DNA of 64,000 bases from Runella sp. (GTDB lineage: Bacteria; Bacteroidota; Bacteroidia; Cytophagales; Spirosomataceae), in NCBI RefSeq assembly GCF_027484545.1, contig NZ_JAIXST010000304.1, positions 1 through 64,000 of the forward strand, read 5' to 3'. A program made the translations under genes and the position numbers. The notes below the pieces were generated by a model. The model was given only the letters and a program-made list of their open reading frames with translations. It made no database searches and was not told where the DNA came from. How positions within the stretch are numbered: position 1 is the stretch's first letter; every line of letters begins with the position of its first letter. Of the stretch, positions 18,221 to 27,862 are shown one piece after another.

Positions 18221-21091
18221 TTAAAAGAATCCTCCTCTGCGTTTAATGTTGGTATTCATACCGCGCATGTTGTACGTAAAGCTCAGCATATAGTAGCGAG
18301 CCAATGTCTGTACGCGCTCCTGTGAGACGTAGTTTTGATTGGCAAATTGGCTAACTCCTAAATTCCTATTGAAAGCATCGTAGAGTGAAAGCCGTACCTC
18401 CGCTTTTTTAGCCTTACCCAGAATTTTGTAAATCGATGCATTTAAAACAGGTACTTGTTGATTAAACCCAAAACGCTTATTGATGTAGATTTGGTAATTA
18501 AAATTAGAATTAATGAAGAAATCCTTAGGTAATCGAATGTTCATCGTACCTCCGTAGGTATGATTGACAATCTGTTGATTTTGAGTAGTATTGATAGAAT
18601 ATTTGGTATCGCTGATGCTCCAATTGGCATTGGCAAAGAATGTAAAGTTATCGCCCGGGGTCAAATCAAGGCGAGTACCGAAACGGTAGCTATTGGTATT
18701 GGTTTGGTTCATGACACCGTTGATGGGCGTCAGGTTTTTGCTGAAATTAGGGTTGAAATTAAGATTCATGGTGGCTTTCGTTTTTTTCAACGGAAACCCG
18801 AATCCAACGTATGAACCTAAACTTTGACCACCTGATATATTGATTGGTTTGGTAACCGTAATCAGCGTATTTGGGTCAACCTGTTGATTATAAATGACCT
18901 GATTTACATTGTAGGAATAAAACAGGTTAACATTTATATTCATAAAACTTGCCGGATTAAACATATTGTACCCAAAATTGACATTGTGATTGGTGGAAGG
19001 CAACAAATCCGGATTTCCCTGACGAATAAATAGTGGATTGCTGTTGTCAATTATCGGCTGTAAATCTCGGGTAGAGGGCTGATTTACATTCACATTATAG
19101 GCCGACCATAAGTATCGATTGTTTTTCAAATCATAATTCAACGAGGCGTTGGGAAGCCACGTTGTAAACGTACGGTTTATGTTCAGAAATGAGGTTGGTT
19201 CCTGTCCACGGGCAAATTGTCCGTCAATCTGGAAACTTTGTACCGCCAAACCTGCTGAAAAATTTAAACCTTTGAACGAATAACGAATACTGCTTCCGAC
19301 ACGGGCATAGTTGTAGTTGTTTTTATAGAAACTGCTCAAGCTGTCTACGGGCGAACGTTTGCCGCTGTCTTTAGCCAAGTCAAAAACATCACGGTCTACA
19401 TTGTCGGAACGATGGCTTAGGTTCAAAAAGCTTTCCCAGAAGAAACGTTTGGCAAAGGGCTCTACAAAAAGCAAACTGGACTTTATTTGGCTTACAGTAC
19501 TGCCCGTATTATTAGTTAAGTCAAGTACCCGACGAAGGACATCGTTAGGGTCTGTGGCATTGTAGAACAAATTGACGGAACGCTGGTCGGCTATACCGTC
19601 ATTGTTGGTAAAATTATACGAAGCGCTGACCGCAAAACTTCGACCTTTTTTTTGTTTGAACATCAAACGGTAAATCAGCGTATTGGCAGTTTCTATTTTA
19701 TTAACATTCGTGCCGTTATTAATTGTAGTTTCGTTTGATTTAAACGTGTTGTTTTTGAATAACTGCTGCAAACTTCCCAAACGGGTATCGCCTACGTTGT
19801 AACGACTGTTGTTTGTAAAAAGGAGTGTATTGAGCGAGTCAATGGTCTGATCATGGCGGAAAGCCAAACGGTGGTTCCCCAAAAAGTTGATTTGGCTGCT
19901 TTCTTCTGCTGTTTTGAAAGTGCCGTTTTGTAGAAAAGTCTCTCTATTACGGACCGCGTCTAACACCTGACGATTAGAGTTGTAATAGTAGCTGGCATTG
20001 GTTTTTACTTTTTTAGTATTGTAGTTGTAGTTAATACCCCCGGCAATATTGTTGGAATAGCCACGACCATTGCCTCCGCCTACGGGAATGCTGATTCCAC
20101 CGTCGTCATCTCCACCACCTCCAATAGAGATAATAATACCTCCACCGCCTCCGAAGCCGAAATCGCCGTTATCGTTCCATTGATTTAAAGAACTGCTCCC
20201 TCTGAAGTCCTGATAATCATCCCATGACATTCCCGTTTGGTTGGTGTTGTTGGTCAACCCAATAATCGAAAACTGGTTTTTATCGTCAAACTTATTGTAG
20301 TTGCCTTTGATTTCTCCGCGTGGACCAGCACTGCCGTTACCGTCCAAACCTCCCCCTGCGGTAATTTTTCCAAAGCCACCTTTCTTAAAACCATCTTTTA
20401 GTTCGAGATTGACCGTCTTCTCTTTCTTCCCATCTTCTACGCCCGTTACTTTCGATTGTTCAGACTTATCATTAAAAATCTGCACTTTTGAGATAGCATC
20501 CGCAGGAAGGTTTTTGGTGGCCATTTTGGGGTCATTTCCAAAAAAACGCTTTCCATCTACGGTGACTTTCTGTACCTGTTGGCCTTGCGCGTTGATGTTG
20601 CCGTCTTGGTCCACCTGCACACCGGGCAGTTTGCGGAGCAAGTCCTCTACCGTTGAGCCGGGCGGTACTTTAAATGAAGCGGCGTTGTATTCAATGGTGT
20701 CTCCTTTGATACTCAACGGAGCCCGGGCGGTTTTAATGACTACCTCAAAGAGTTCTTTGGTGATGGCTTTCATTTTCAACGTTCCCAAGTCAATTACTTC
20801 TTTGTCCGAAAAGACAATATCCTGCTGGAAAGGGATAAAACCGACATAGGAGACCTTTAGTAAATAATCGCCTCGTTTGACATTTCGTATTGAGAATGCC
20901 CCTTTGTCATTGGAACGGGTGAAATTGACCAACGAAGAGTCTTTTCGTTGCAACAGCATCACTGTAGCAGATCCAAGTGGTGCGGATGCTGTGTCGGCAG
21001 TAATACCTTGAATTTGAAAACGGGTAGGAGTTTGGGCATAGGCCAAGGACATACAAAAGCATAGAAATGCTCCGAGGAGAAGTTTTAGCAT
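18221..21091 (-). CDS. Outer-membrane TonB-dependent receptor-like protein (OMP_b-brl_3 type)
   Basis: 956 residues. Signal peptide (FLCFCMSLAYAQ), then a carboxypeptidase-D-like domain (ITADTASAPLGSATVMLLQ), then a plug-like domain containing GSTVEDLLRKLPGVQVDQDGN and VTVDGKRFFGNDPKMA, then a large barrel ending in strands such as MLSFTYNMRG. It resembles the outer-membrane beta-barrel family found beside GLPGLI proteins, not SusC. An odd glycine-rich loop with an Asp triplet lies at about residues 309-340. Likely import or surface binding of a peptide or metal ligand (inference). Confidence 0.88.
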   Translation of the reverse strand: MLKLLLGAFLCFCMSLAYAQTPTRFQIQGITADTASAPLGSATVMLLQRKDSSLVNFTRSNDKGAFSIRNVKRGDYLLKVSYVGFIPFQQDIVFSDKEVIDLGTLKMKAITKELFEVVIKTARAPLSIKGDTIEYNAASFKVPPGSTVEDLLRKLPGVQVDQDGNINAQGQQVQKVTVDGKRFFGNDPKMATKNLPADAISKVQIFNDKSEQSKVTGVEDGKKEKTVNLELKDGFKKGGFGKITAGGGLDGNGSAGPRGEIKGNYNKFDDKNQFSIIGLTNNTNQTGMSWDDYQDFRGSSSLNQWNDNGDFGFGGGGGIIISIGGGGDDDGGISIPVGGGNGRGYSNNIAGGINYNYNTKKVKTNASYYYNSNRQVLDAVRNRETFLQNGTFKTAEESSQINFLGNHRLAFRHDQTIDSLNTLLFTNNSRYNVGDTRLGSLQQLFKNNTFKSNETTINNGTNVNKIETANTLIYRLMFKQKKGRSFAVSASYNFTNNDGIADQRSVNLFYNATDPNDVLRRVLDLTNNTGSTVSQIKSSLLFVEPFAKRFFWESFLNLSHRSDNVDRDVFDLAKDSGKRSPVDSLSSFYKNNYNYARVGSSIRYSFKGLNFSAGLAVQSFQIDGQFARGQEPTSFLNINRTFTTWLPNASLNYDLKNNRYLWSAYNVNVNQPSTRDLQPIIDNSNPLFIRQGNPDLLPSTNHNVNFGYNMFNPASFMNINVNLFYSYNVNQVIYNQQVDPNTLITVTKPINISGGQSLGSYVGFGFPLKKTKATMNLNFNPNFSKNLTPINGVMNQTNTNSYRFGTRLDLTPGDNFTFFANANWSISDTKYSINTTQNQQIVNHTYGGTMNIRLPKDFFINSNFNYQIYINKRFGFNQQVPVLNASIYKILGKAKKAEVRLSLYDAFNRNLGVSQFANQNYVSQERVQTLARYYMLSFTYNMRGMNTNIKRRGGFF

Positions 21092-21623
21092 GGCTGTTTA
21101 GGTTGAAAATGTTTGAGATGTAGGAAATGGCTATTATTCTGTAAACGTACTAAAGATTTAGTTTATTGTCAAAATTATTCAGAAAGATTTATATTAAAGA
21201 ATGTTAAATATCGTTTTCCTTTATTTGTCAGGCTGTAGGGGTTAAGAATGGTTGTTAATAATCCAGTACTTCTAATAATGCCAAAGGTTACACTTTGCTT
21301 GGGTGTTTTTCTTGGCTATTCTTTCTTTGTACGCTATCTTGCGCCCCAAACCAAAAATGGATGATTTGACAAAATAGTATTTTATGAAAATATAGCGTTG
21401 CTAACGGTTTCCTCTCAGGTAAAGTGTCCAAAATTTTAAAGCAGAGGGAAACAGTGAAGCAGGACGCGCTCGCAAGGGCGTGTCCTCTTGCTGTTTTGTA
21501 TTCTGCTTCTGCATAGGTGCTGGACACACCTTCCTGAGGGCCAATACGCGCAGCGGAGGTTCACGTCCCTTTTTTTTGCCTTTCTTCGAACCTCGAAGGC
21601 GCTCACCCTAAGCCCCACGAGGT
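21092..21623. other. Non-coding gap before the type III restriction-modification genes
   Basis: 532 bp. Near 21170-21177 the minus strand reads TAATTTTG, a possible -7 box for the outer-membrane gene. At 21461-21486 a GC-rich hairpin has arms AGGACGCGC and GCGTGTCCT (8 of 9 paired). The last 140 bp are GC-rich, unlike the AT-rich first half, and lead into the methyltransferase gene. No promoter for that gene could be picked out. Confidence 0.5.
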
Positions 21624-23444
21624 ATGACGATAGAAGAACTGCACGCTCAAATAGATCAACTTAAAGCTCAAAACTACCAACTCAGCCAACAAAACGAACG
21701 TTTGGCTTTTCAGCTCAAACGCGCCGCCGAAGAAGGGCGTTTTGGCCTGCATTGGCTGGATGTTCCCGAAGACTTTGGCCCCGAAGCCGAAAATGCCCTT
21801 CCGATTCTGAAAGAAGTAAAAGAATACGCCCTTCACACGCCCGACGGCAAACCTACCCATGTGCTGATAGAAGGCGAAAACTACCACGCTCTCCAGTGCC
21901 TCTGCTACACCCATGAAGGCAAAATTGATGTTATCTACATTGACCCGCCTTACAACACGGGCAATGATGGCTTTCGCTATCGTGATAAGCGCCTGTTGAA
22001 AGAATACCCCGACGGTACGCCCGTACCTAAAGAAAGCCCTTTGCGGCACAGCTATTGGCTTTCGTTTATGCACAAACGCCTCCAACTGGCCCAGAAACTC
22101 CTCAGTGATAAGGGTGTAATTTTTATTTCAATTGATGATAATGAAGTGGCTCAATTGAAATTATTGTGTGATGAGGTATTTGAGGAAAGGAATTTTATTA
22201 TTGATGTTATTTGGCAATCGCGCAAATCAGTTTCAAATGATACGTTTATTTCTCTTTCACATAACCATACACTTGTACTTGCAAAATGCCTTGAAACCTT
22301 AAGAAAAGATGATTTTAGAGTTCCAGCATATACTGGAGAAAAATTTAGTAACCCTGATAATGACCCACGCGGGAGTTGGGTAGCGGATCCATTTGATGCA
22401 CCTAACTTAAGACCCAATTTGACTTACGGGATTGTTAATCCTAATACAGGAAAGGTATTTTGGCCTCCAAAAGGAAGGTGTTGGCGAACTGGTGAAGATG
22501 AATATAGAAACTTCTTAGCAGATAATCGGATTGTTTTTGGTAAAAAAGGTAAGACAAAACCACAATTAAAACGCTTTTTAACGGAGGCAGAAAATAAAGG
22601 AGGTGTTCTTACATCTATTTGGAATGACATTGAAACGACAACTAATGGGACGAAATTATTACAGAATATCTTCAAAACTGATAAAGTATTCAATAACCCA
22701 AAACCAATCGGGCTTGTCAAGAGAGTTTTTCAATTAGCTTCTCAAAAAAACTCCACCGTCCTCGATTTCTTCGCCGGTTCGGGTACGACCTTACACGCTA
22801 CGATGGCCTTAAATGCGGAAGATGGCGGGCAACGGCAGTGTATTTTGGTCACTAACAACGAAAACAACATCTGCGAAGAGGTTTGCTACGAGCGTAATCG
22901 TCGTATAATGCAGGGCTATACCAACGCCAAGGGGCAAGTCGTAGCCCCGTTAGGCAACTCGCTCAACTACTACCGAGTGGGGTTTGTGGGTAAAAATCAC
23001 GCCCAACGCGCCAACGACGAAGACCTGCTCACCCTCGCCCACCATGCCGGCGAGTTGCTTGCCTTGGCCGAAAATACACTTTACGAGATAGTAAGCACCG
23101 ACGCTTACCAGATTTTTAGTAACTATCCTGCCGATTTTGATCCTACGCAACCCATCCCAACGGCTCAATCTGACACCGAACCCACTTTAGATTTTGGCGA
23201 TGTTTCTACGGCAGTTGCTTTTTCGCCTCGTAGTTATACAGGCATCTATTTTCAGGAAGATTTAGGGGCTTTTGAGATGTTTTGTGCATTGATTCGGGAA
23301 TACTCGAAAGAAGAAACGTCCGTGTATGTATTCAGTTGGAGCGAGGGCGAATTTGACGAATATTTTGAACCTCAACCCAACGTCCGGGTCAAGTCTATTC
23401 CTGAACCCATTTTAAAGATTTACCGAAGTATCAATCAAAACTAA
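21624..23444 (+). CDS. mod: Type III restriction-modification system DNA methyltransferase (Mod)
   Basis: 606 residues. A coiled coil (IEELHAQIDQLKAQNYQLSQ) is followed by the catalytic DPPYNTGND at about 107-115 and, later, the SAM-binding FAGSGTTLHA at about 383-392. DPPY before FxGxG is the beta-class order used by type III Mod. The target-recognition region lies between. Mod methylates adenine and gives the system its sequence specificity. The segment about 22110-22740 is visibly richer in A and T than the flanks, consistent with an exchanged recognition domain. No simple-sequence tract for phase variation is seen. The res gene follows 42 bp downstream. Confidence 0.93.
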   Translation: MTIEELHAQIDQLKAQNYQLSQQNERLAFQLKRAAEEGRFGLHWLDVPEDFGPEAENALPILKEVKEYALHTPDGKPTHVLIEGENYHALQCLCYTHEGKIDVIYIDPPYNTGNDGFRYRDKRLLKEYPDGTPVPKESPLRHSYWLSFMHKRLQLAQKLLSDKGVIFISIDDNEVAQLKLLCDEVFEERNFIIDVIWQSRKSVSNDTFISLSHNHTLVLAKCLETLRKDDFRVPAYTGEKFSNPDNDPRGSWVADPFDAPNLRPNLTYGIVNPNTGKVFWPPKGRCWRTGEDEYRNFLADNRIVFGKKGKTKPQLKRFLTEAENKGGVLTSIWNDIETTTNGTKLLQNIFKTDKVFNNPKPIGLVKRVFQLASQKNSTVLDFFAGSGTTLHATMALNAEDGGQRQCILVTNNENNICEEVCYERNRRIMQGYTNAKGQVVAPLGNSLNYYRVGFVGKNHAQRANDEDLLTLAHHAGELLALAENTLYEIVSTDAYQIFSNYPADFDPTQPIPTAQSDTEPTLDFGDVSTAVAFSPRSYTGIYFQEDLGAFEMFCALIREYSKEETSVYVFSWSEGEFDEYFEPQPNVRVKSIPEPILKIYRSINQN

Positions 23445-23486
23445 AAACGTTGTTGGGCCTAAAAAGGCTTGATAATGTGGTATATT

Positions 23487-25889
23487 ATGAGCAAATTTTC
23501 CCCTTTATCGTTCCAACAAAAAGCCATTGACGAACTAATTGGCAAGTTCAAAAAACTTTGGCGTAGCCCCGAGCGGGAATTGCCGTTGCTGTTTAAGTCG
23601 CCTACGGGTAGCGGTAAAACTTTTATGGTGGCGCATTTTGTCCATCAGCTTCACACCCAACCCGATTGGATAGCAGATGTGTGTTTTGTTTGGATTACAT
23701 TTTCGGACGATTTGGCCATGCAGAGCCGCGATAAGTTTCGTGCTTATTTCAATAATACCCTCAAAAATAGCCTTTTGACGGTGCAAGATGTGCAACAGGG
23801 TATTCTGAAATCCAATGATATTTTGTTTTTGAACTGGCAAAAAGTGGTCAAGAATGACGCTGCTACGCGCCGCCTAAAACTACGACGACCTAATGAAAAC
23901 CAAGTGCGGAAAGAATCAGGTTACTATTTTGAGGATGTTATCGAAGCTACTCATTCAGCAGGAAGGCAAATAGCGGTTATCATTGACGAGTCGCATAAAA
24001 ATGCGGATACAGTACTTTCGCAAGACCTGCTCAAGCAAATTAATCCAAAAATTATCGTAAAAATAACCGCTACCCCCAAGCGAGAAGAAATTCCGACAGC
24101 CGACGACATAGAGGAAGGCAAAGCTGCCTATGTTTCAGTAAAACGTAGTGATGTGGTAATGGCAGGGCTTATCAAAGAGAAAATTGTTGCTCAAACCGAA
24201 GAAGATTTGCAACAATACCCCGACGAGGACATGGACAAGTTGCTGGTGCGTTTGGCCGCAGATAAGCGTAATTCTCTTAAAAATCAATACGAATCGCTGG
24301 GGAAAAATAGTATCAATCCACTGGTCTTGATACAGTTGCCTAATGATGATGCAGAGCTTAAAGAACGGGGCGAAAAAACGAAAGAAGAAATCGTACTGAA
24401 TTACCTGACGCATGAACTCAATGTACCAGAAAATAAAATAGCACTGTGGTTTGATAAGAAGAAACACAATCTCGAATATATCGCCGACAACGACAATCCG
24501 GTAGAGTTTATGCTGTTCAAGCAAGCGGCCGGAACGGGGTGGGACTGTCCACGGGCGAGTGTGTTGGTGATGTTTCGAGAAATTAAAACCCCTATTTTTC
24601 ATACGCAGGTGTTAGGACGTATTTTGCGGACTGCTGAGCCCGACCGCCAAGAAGATTATCGTAATACCCCTGCGTTGCGAATAGGTTATTTGTTTACCAA
24701 CTACGAACGGAATAAAGTGGAAATGCCCGATGGTAAAACGGGCGGAAATAAACCTGCGACACTGCATTCTGTCATAAAACCGCATTTACATGATTCTGTG
24801 TCCTTGTTCAATGGTTTAGCTTTACAATCTGATTATCTTTCACGAACTGACTACGGTGATTTGGCCAATGCTGCTGCTTTTCAACAGTCGTTTCAGAATT
24901 CGATGAATACGTATTTTGAACTTTTACCTAATGAAGTAGGCGATGTATTTAGACAAAAATTGATTCAAAAAGGGGTAGATACTGTTGCCCATGTCAATTA
25001 TCAATTGATTGTGAATGCTGTTTACGACGATTTTGACAATATCCGTAACGAGATTTTGAAAAAAGGACAAGATAATGCTACGCACGCACTTTCAGCCAAC
25101 GATTTAGATAAGACATTCAATTTTCTGTGTTGGCAATTACTCAAAGAACAAGAAGACCCTGATGCGAAATACAGCAACATTGCGCGGGCTTGGGCTACGC
25201 TCAAATCGGCATTGAATGTATGGTTTAAGCGTGGTGAGTGGACTAAACACGCTTATTATCAAATATTTATTACTGATGTTGGCCGAGAAACCAATAGTGT
25301 TCTACGGCCTGCCATTACGCAGGCACTCAAAGATTATAGGCCTATTTTGAATCAATTCTTAGCAGAAAAGAAAAAAGGGGAAGAGGCACAGAAACAATTC
25401 ACTTTCAGTATTTTGTCAGCTTATAGTTACACGGAAGACTACGAAGCAATTCCCCAAAAACTTTGTGTATTGGAGAAAGCCTATGTTTTACGTCAGTACA
25501 ATGGACGCGAAAATGAGCTTAAATTTATCAAGTTTTTGGAAGGCAACGCAGACTGCGCGGATTGGTGGTTCAAAAATGGCATTGGGCAAGAATACTATGG
25601 CTTCAAATATACGACACCTGCCCAAACGGAGGCTTTGTTTTATCCTGATTGGATTATAAAACTCAAAAATGGGAAGGTAGGCATTTTTGATACCAAAGGC
25701 GGTTTTACGCTCAATACAGAAGGAAAAGCAAAAGCGTTAGCTTTAAAAATCGAACAATTAGGCGGCAACTTTTTTGGGGGAATTGTGCGCTTCAAAAGTG
25801 GGATTTTTGAGTATTGCCTTGATAAAAATTATAATGATAATATCCCTGAGGAAAACGAATGGCAGGTTTTGAGTTTTTCCTTAAAGTAG
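23487..25889 (+). CDS. res: Type III restriction enzyme, helicase-nuclease subunit (Res)
   Basis: About 800 residues. Walker A is KSPTGSGKT at about 37-45. The DEAD-like box appears as DESHKN near 166. A helicase motif VI-like region AGTGWDCPRASVLVMFRE with VLGRILRTAEP follows. The C-terminal nuclease has PDWIIKLKNGKVGIFDTKGG near 720-738, a PD-(D/E)XK pattern (D, then D-T-K). It cuts unmodified DNA with Mod after ATP-driven communication between two sites. I take the ATG at 23487 (MSKFSPLSFQQKAI). Starts at 23469 or 23475 add a few residues that do not resemble the family N-terminus. Confidence 0.92.
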   Translation: MSKFSPLSFQQKAIDELIGKFKKLWRSPERELPLLFKSPTGSGKTFMVAHFVHQLHTQPDWIADVCFVWITFSDDLAMQSRDKFRAYFNNTLKNSLLTVQDVQQGILKSNDILFLNWQKVVKNDAATRRLKLRRPNENQVRKESGYYFEDVIEATHSAGRQIAVIIDESHKNADTVLSQDLLKQINPKIIVKITATPKREEIPTADDIEEGKAAYVSVKRSDVVMAGLIKEKIVAQTEEDLQQYPDEDMDKLLVRLAADKRNSLKNQYESLGKNSINPLVLIQLPNDDAELKERGEKTKEEIVLNYLTHELNVPENKIALWFDKKKHNLEYIADNDNPVEFMLFKQAAGTGWDCPRASVLVMFREIKTPIFHTQVLGRILRTAEPDRQEDYRNTPALRIGYLFTNYERNKVEMPDGKTGGNKPATLHSVIKPHLHDSVSLFNGLALQSDYLSRTDYGDLANAAAFQQSFQNSMNTYFELLPNEVGDVFRQKLIQKGVDTVAHVNYQLIVNAVYDDFDNIRNEILKKGQDNATHALSANDLDKTFNFLCWQLLKEQEDPDAKYSNIARAWATLKSALNVWFKRGEWTKHAYYQIFITDVGRETNSVLRPAITQALKDYRPILNQFLAEKKKGEEAQKQFTFSILSAYSYTEDYEAIPQKLCVLEKAYVLRQYNGRENELKFIKFLEGNADCADWWFKNGIGQEYYGFKYTTPAQTEALFYPDWIIKLKNGKVGIFDTKGGFTLNTEGKAKALALKIEQLGGNFFGGIVRFKSGIFEYCLDKNYNDNIPEENEWQVLSFSLK

Positions 25890-25897
25890 TTTCAATC

Positions 25898-26104
25898 TCA
25901 AAGCTCATTAAGTAAATCCTCCGCTTTTTCGAGTTTTACTTTTCCTTGCTTGGCCAATTTTACTTCTTCGATGGCTTCAATCATAGTACTGATTTCCTGT
26001 GCTTTTGCTGGAGTAATCGTTTGAGATTTTACAAATCGAAAACTTTTGATGAGCTCGAGCATAAAATTGGCTTTGTGGTCTGGTATGTCTAATAGCAACT
26101 TCAT
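25898..26104 (-). CDS. Orphan type II antitoxin-like small protein
   Basis: 68 residues from the ATG at 26104: MKLLLDIPDHKANFMLELIKSF, a helical middle, and the tail KVKLEKAEDLLNEL. This matches the common Bacteroidota antitoxin-like family that normally overlaps a RelE/ParE toxin gene at its stop. Here the stop is 8 bp from the converging res stop and no toxin follows, so the partner has been lost or replaced. A longer frame to 26164 exists but its extra residues are Cys-rich and run into the rpsG terminator. The family call is by pattern. Confidence 0.6.
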   Translation of the reverse strand: MKLLLDIPDHKANFMLELIKSFRFVKSQTITPAKAQEISTMIEAIEEVKLAKQGKVKLEKAEDLLNEL

Positions 26105-26164
26105 AAGTTCGGTCTTTGTTTTTGCTAAGTTAAGGATTAAACAGGAAGCTATACAATTACCCAT

Positions 26165-26200
26165 AAAAAAAGAGCCGACCCGTACGAGTCAGCTCTTTTT
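26165..26200. terminator. Terminator downstream of rpsG
   Basis: An A-run, then AGAGC plus GAC, a short loop, GTC plus GCTCT, then a T-run. Symmetric flanking runs let it act in both directions. It separates the ribosomal genes from the antitoxin-like gene and the restriction system. Confidence 0.8.
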
Positions 26201-26223
26201 GAAATCTATTTTTTACCGTTAGA

Positions 26224-26691
26224 CTAAAAACGGAAGTGAGAGAACGCCTTGTTGGCTTCTGCCATACGGTGCGTATCATCTTTCTTTTTCACTGAAGCAC
26301 CTTCACCTTTTGAAGCGGCAACGATTTCAGCGGCTAAACGGTCACGCATGGTTTTTTCACCGCGTAAACGAGCATATTTAATCATCCATTTCATACCCAA
26401 TGCGATTTTGCGATCGGGACGAACTTCAGTAGGCACCTGAAAGTTAGCACCACCTACACGACGGCTTTTTACCTCTACCGCAGGCATTACGTTGTTCAAT
26501 GCTTTGCGCCAGATTTCAAGACCGCTTTCGTTAAGGCGTTTTTCGGCAATTTCCAAAGCACCGTAGAAAATATCATACGCAATGCTTTTCTTGCCCTGCA
26601 TCATCAGGTTGTTTACAAACTTAGTTACCATAACGTCCCTGTATTTAGGGTCAGGCAACAGGTATCTTTTTTTCGGTTTTGCTTTTCTCAT
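26224..26691 (-). CDS. rpsG: 30S ribosomal protein S7
   Basis: 155 residues beginning [17 protein letters not shown], with [23 protein letters not shown] and the rRNA-contact helix [23 protein letters not shown]. It nucleates the head of the small subunit. rpsL lies 144 bp upstream on the same strand. A terminator and unrelated genes follow it where fusA stands in many bacteria. Confidence 0.97.
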   Translation of the reverse strand: MRKAKPKKRYLLPDPKYRDVMVTKFVNNLMMQGKKSIAYDIFYGALEIAEKRLNESGLEIWRKALNNVMPAVEVKSRRVGGANFQVPTEVRPDRKIALGMKWMIKYARLRGEKTMRDRLAAEIVAASKGEGASVKKKDDTHRMAEANKAFSHFRF

Positions 26692-26835
26692 TGTACTGAG
26701 TTGTTAATCAATGTAGGTTTCGTTTTATTCGGTCCGGTGACCGATTTTAACTGATTCATGCCAAATATTCTTTCGGCATTACTACCCTTTTATGCTATTG
26801 TACTGTATTACGCAAACAAAAAGGACTTCTTACTC

Positions 26836-27270
26836 TTACTTCTTCTTCTTAGCCGGAGGTGCACCTTTGCCACCTTTACCTACTGCTACTACTTGTCCCG
26901 GTTTCGGACGTTTTGCACCGTAAAGTGAGCGGCTTTGTTTACGACCGTTTACACCGGCAGTATCAAGCGCACCACGAACTACGTGATAACGTACACCCGG
27001 AAGGTCTTTTACACGACCGCCACGCACCAATACGATTGAGTGCTCCTGAAGGTTGTGACCTTCGCCGGGGATGTAAGCGTTGACCTCTTTCATGTTTGAT
27101 AAACGTACACGCGCAACTTTGCGCAAAGCCGAGTTTGGCTTCTTCGGGGTCGTAGTATATACACGCGTGCATACACCGCGACGTTGTGGGCAAGAATCTA
27201 AGGCCGGAGACTTAGATTTCCACGTCATTTGTTCACGTCCTTTGCGTACTAATTGTGAAATCGTTGGCAT
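26836..27270 (-). CDS. rpsL: 30S ribosomal protein S12
   Basis: 144 residues from [15 protein letters not shown]; a frame from 27288 adds six residues not found in S12. The decoding-site loops [16 protein letters not shown] and [29 protein letters not shown] are intact, with the usual Lys residues, so no streptomycin-type change is apparent. A Lys-rich tail ends the protein. First gene of the str operon. Confidence 0.97.
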   Translation of the reverse strand: MPTISQLVRKGREQMTWKSKSPALDSCPQRRGVCTRVYTTTPKKPNSALRKVARVRLSNMKEVNAYIPGEGHNLQEHSIVLVRGGRVKDLPGVRYHVVRGALDTAGVNGRKQSRSLYGAKRPKPGQVVAVGKGGKGAPPAKKKK

Positions 27271-27321
27271 TTTAAACTGGTTTTTCAAAAATGGTTATAC
27301 CACCCCACAAAAATGGGAGTG

Positions 27322-27353
27322 CAAAATTATAGGATTTTGACGTGAACACCAAA
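27322..27353 (-). promoter_or_regulatory. rpsL: Promoter of rpsL-rpsG (Bacteroidota consensus)
   Basis: Minus strand: TTTG (27350-27353), 20 bp, TAATTTTG (27322-27329). Both boxes and the spacing match the Bacteroidota primary-sigma consensus TTTG-N19-21-TAnnTTTG. The start codon is about 52 bp downstream. Confidence 0.8.
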
Positions 27354-27471
27354 ATAAGGCCGAAGATTTTTATCGCTAGTTAGTGAAAAACGGAATAATG
27401 GAGTATGGAAAAAGAAGTAAATGTAGAAAAATACGTTATTTTTTTACTCAGTACTCTATCTTTCGGACTTG

Positions 27472-27849
27472 TTATTTTATTCCTTCTTTCGCTAAATCAG
27501 CGTAACCGCCTCCCTGTAAATTGTAGATGACCTTGAAGCCTGCTTCTTTCAGGATTTGTGAAGCTTTGGTACTGCGGCCTCCGGCGGCGCAATAAACGAA
27601 TACAGGTTTGTCTTTGTCAAGTTTCTCTACCTGTTGTTTAAAATCGGCATCCATAAAGTTTACACACTTGGAGGATTCAATTTTTCCCGCAGTCCATTCT
27701 TTAGGAGTGCGCACATCTAACAGTTGGGCGTTAGGTGTGGTTTTGAGTTTGGCAACGAAAGCAGAAGGAGCTAAATTTTCCTGCGCCTGCACCGAATGGC
27801 TTAATGTAAAAGTAAGCGCTATTGCGAAAACAGTCAATAGGATTTTCAT
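27472..27849 (-). CDS. Exported rhodanese-like domain protein
   Basis: 125 residues with a signal peptide (ILLTVFAIALTFTLSHSVQAQ) and a single rhodanese domain: LLDVRTPKEWTAGKIESSKCVNF and the active-site loop VYCAAGGRSTKAS with the Cys. It moves sulfane sulfur or senses it in the periplasm. It lies 13 bp after the TSUP transporter gene in the same direction. The pairing suggests sulfur-compound handling (inference). Confidence 0.92.
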   Translation of the reverse strand: MKILLTVFAIALTFTLSHSVQAQENLAPSAFVAKLKTTPNAQLLDVRTPKEWTAGKIESSKCVNFMDADFKQQVEKLDKDKPVFVYCAAGGRSTKASQILKEAGFKVIYNLQGGGYADLAKEGIK

Positions 27850-27862
27850 GATTTGGAGTTGT

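Noticed and set aside
20301..20849. 182-codon frame opposite the outer-membrane protein
   Set aside because: Antisense to a well-supported gene, Pro/Ser-rich shadow.
21603..22085. 160-codon frame opposite mod
   Set aside because: Antisense to the methyltransferase start with its coiled coil and DPPY motif.
21624..25889. Phase-variable type III system
   Set aside because: No tetranucleotide or homopolymer tract able to switch the frame was seen in mod or res.
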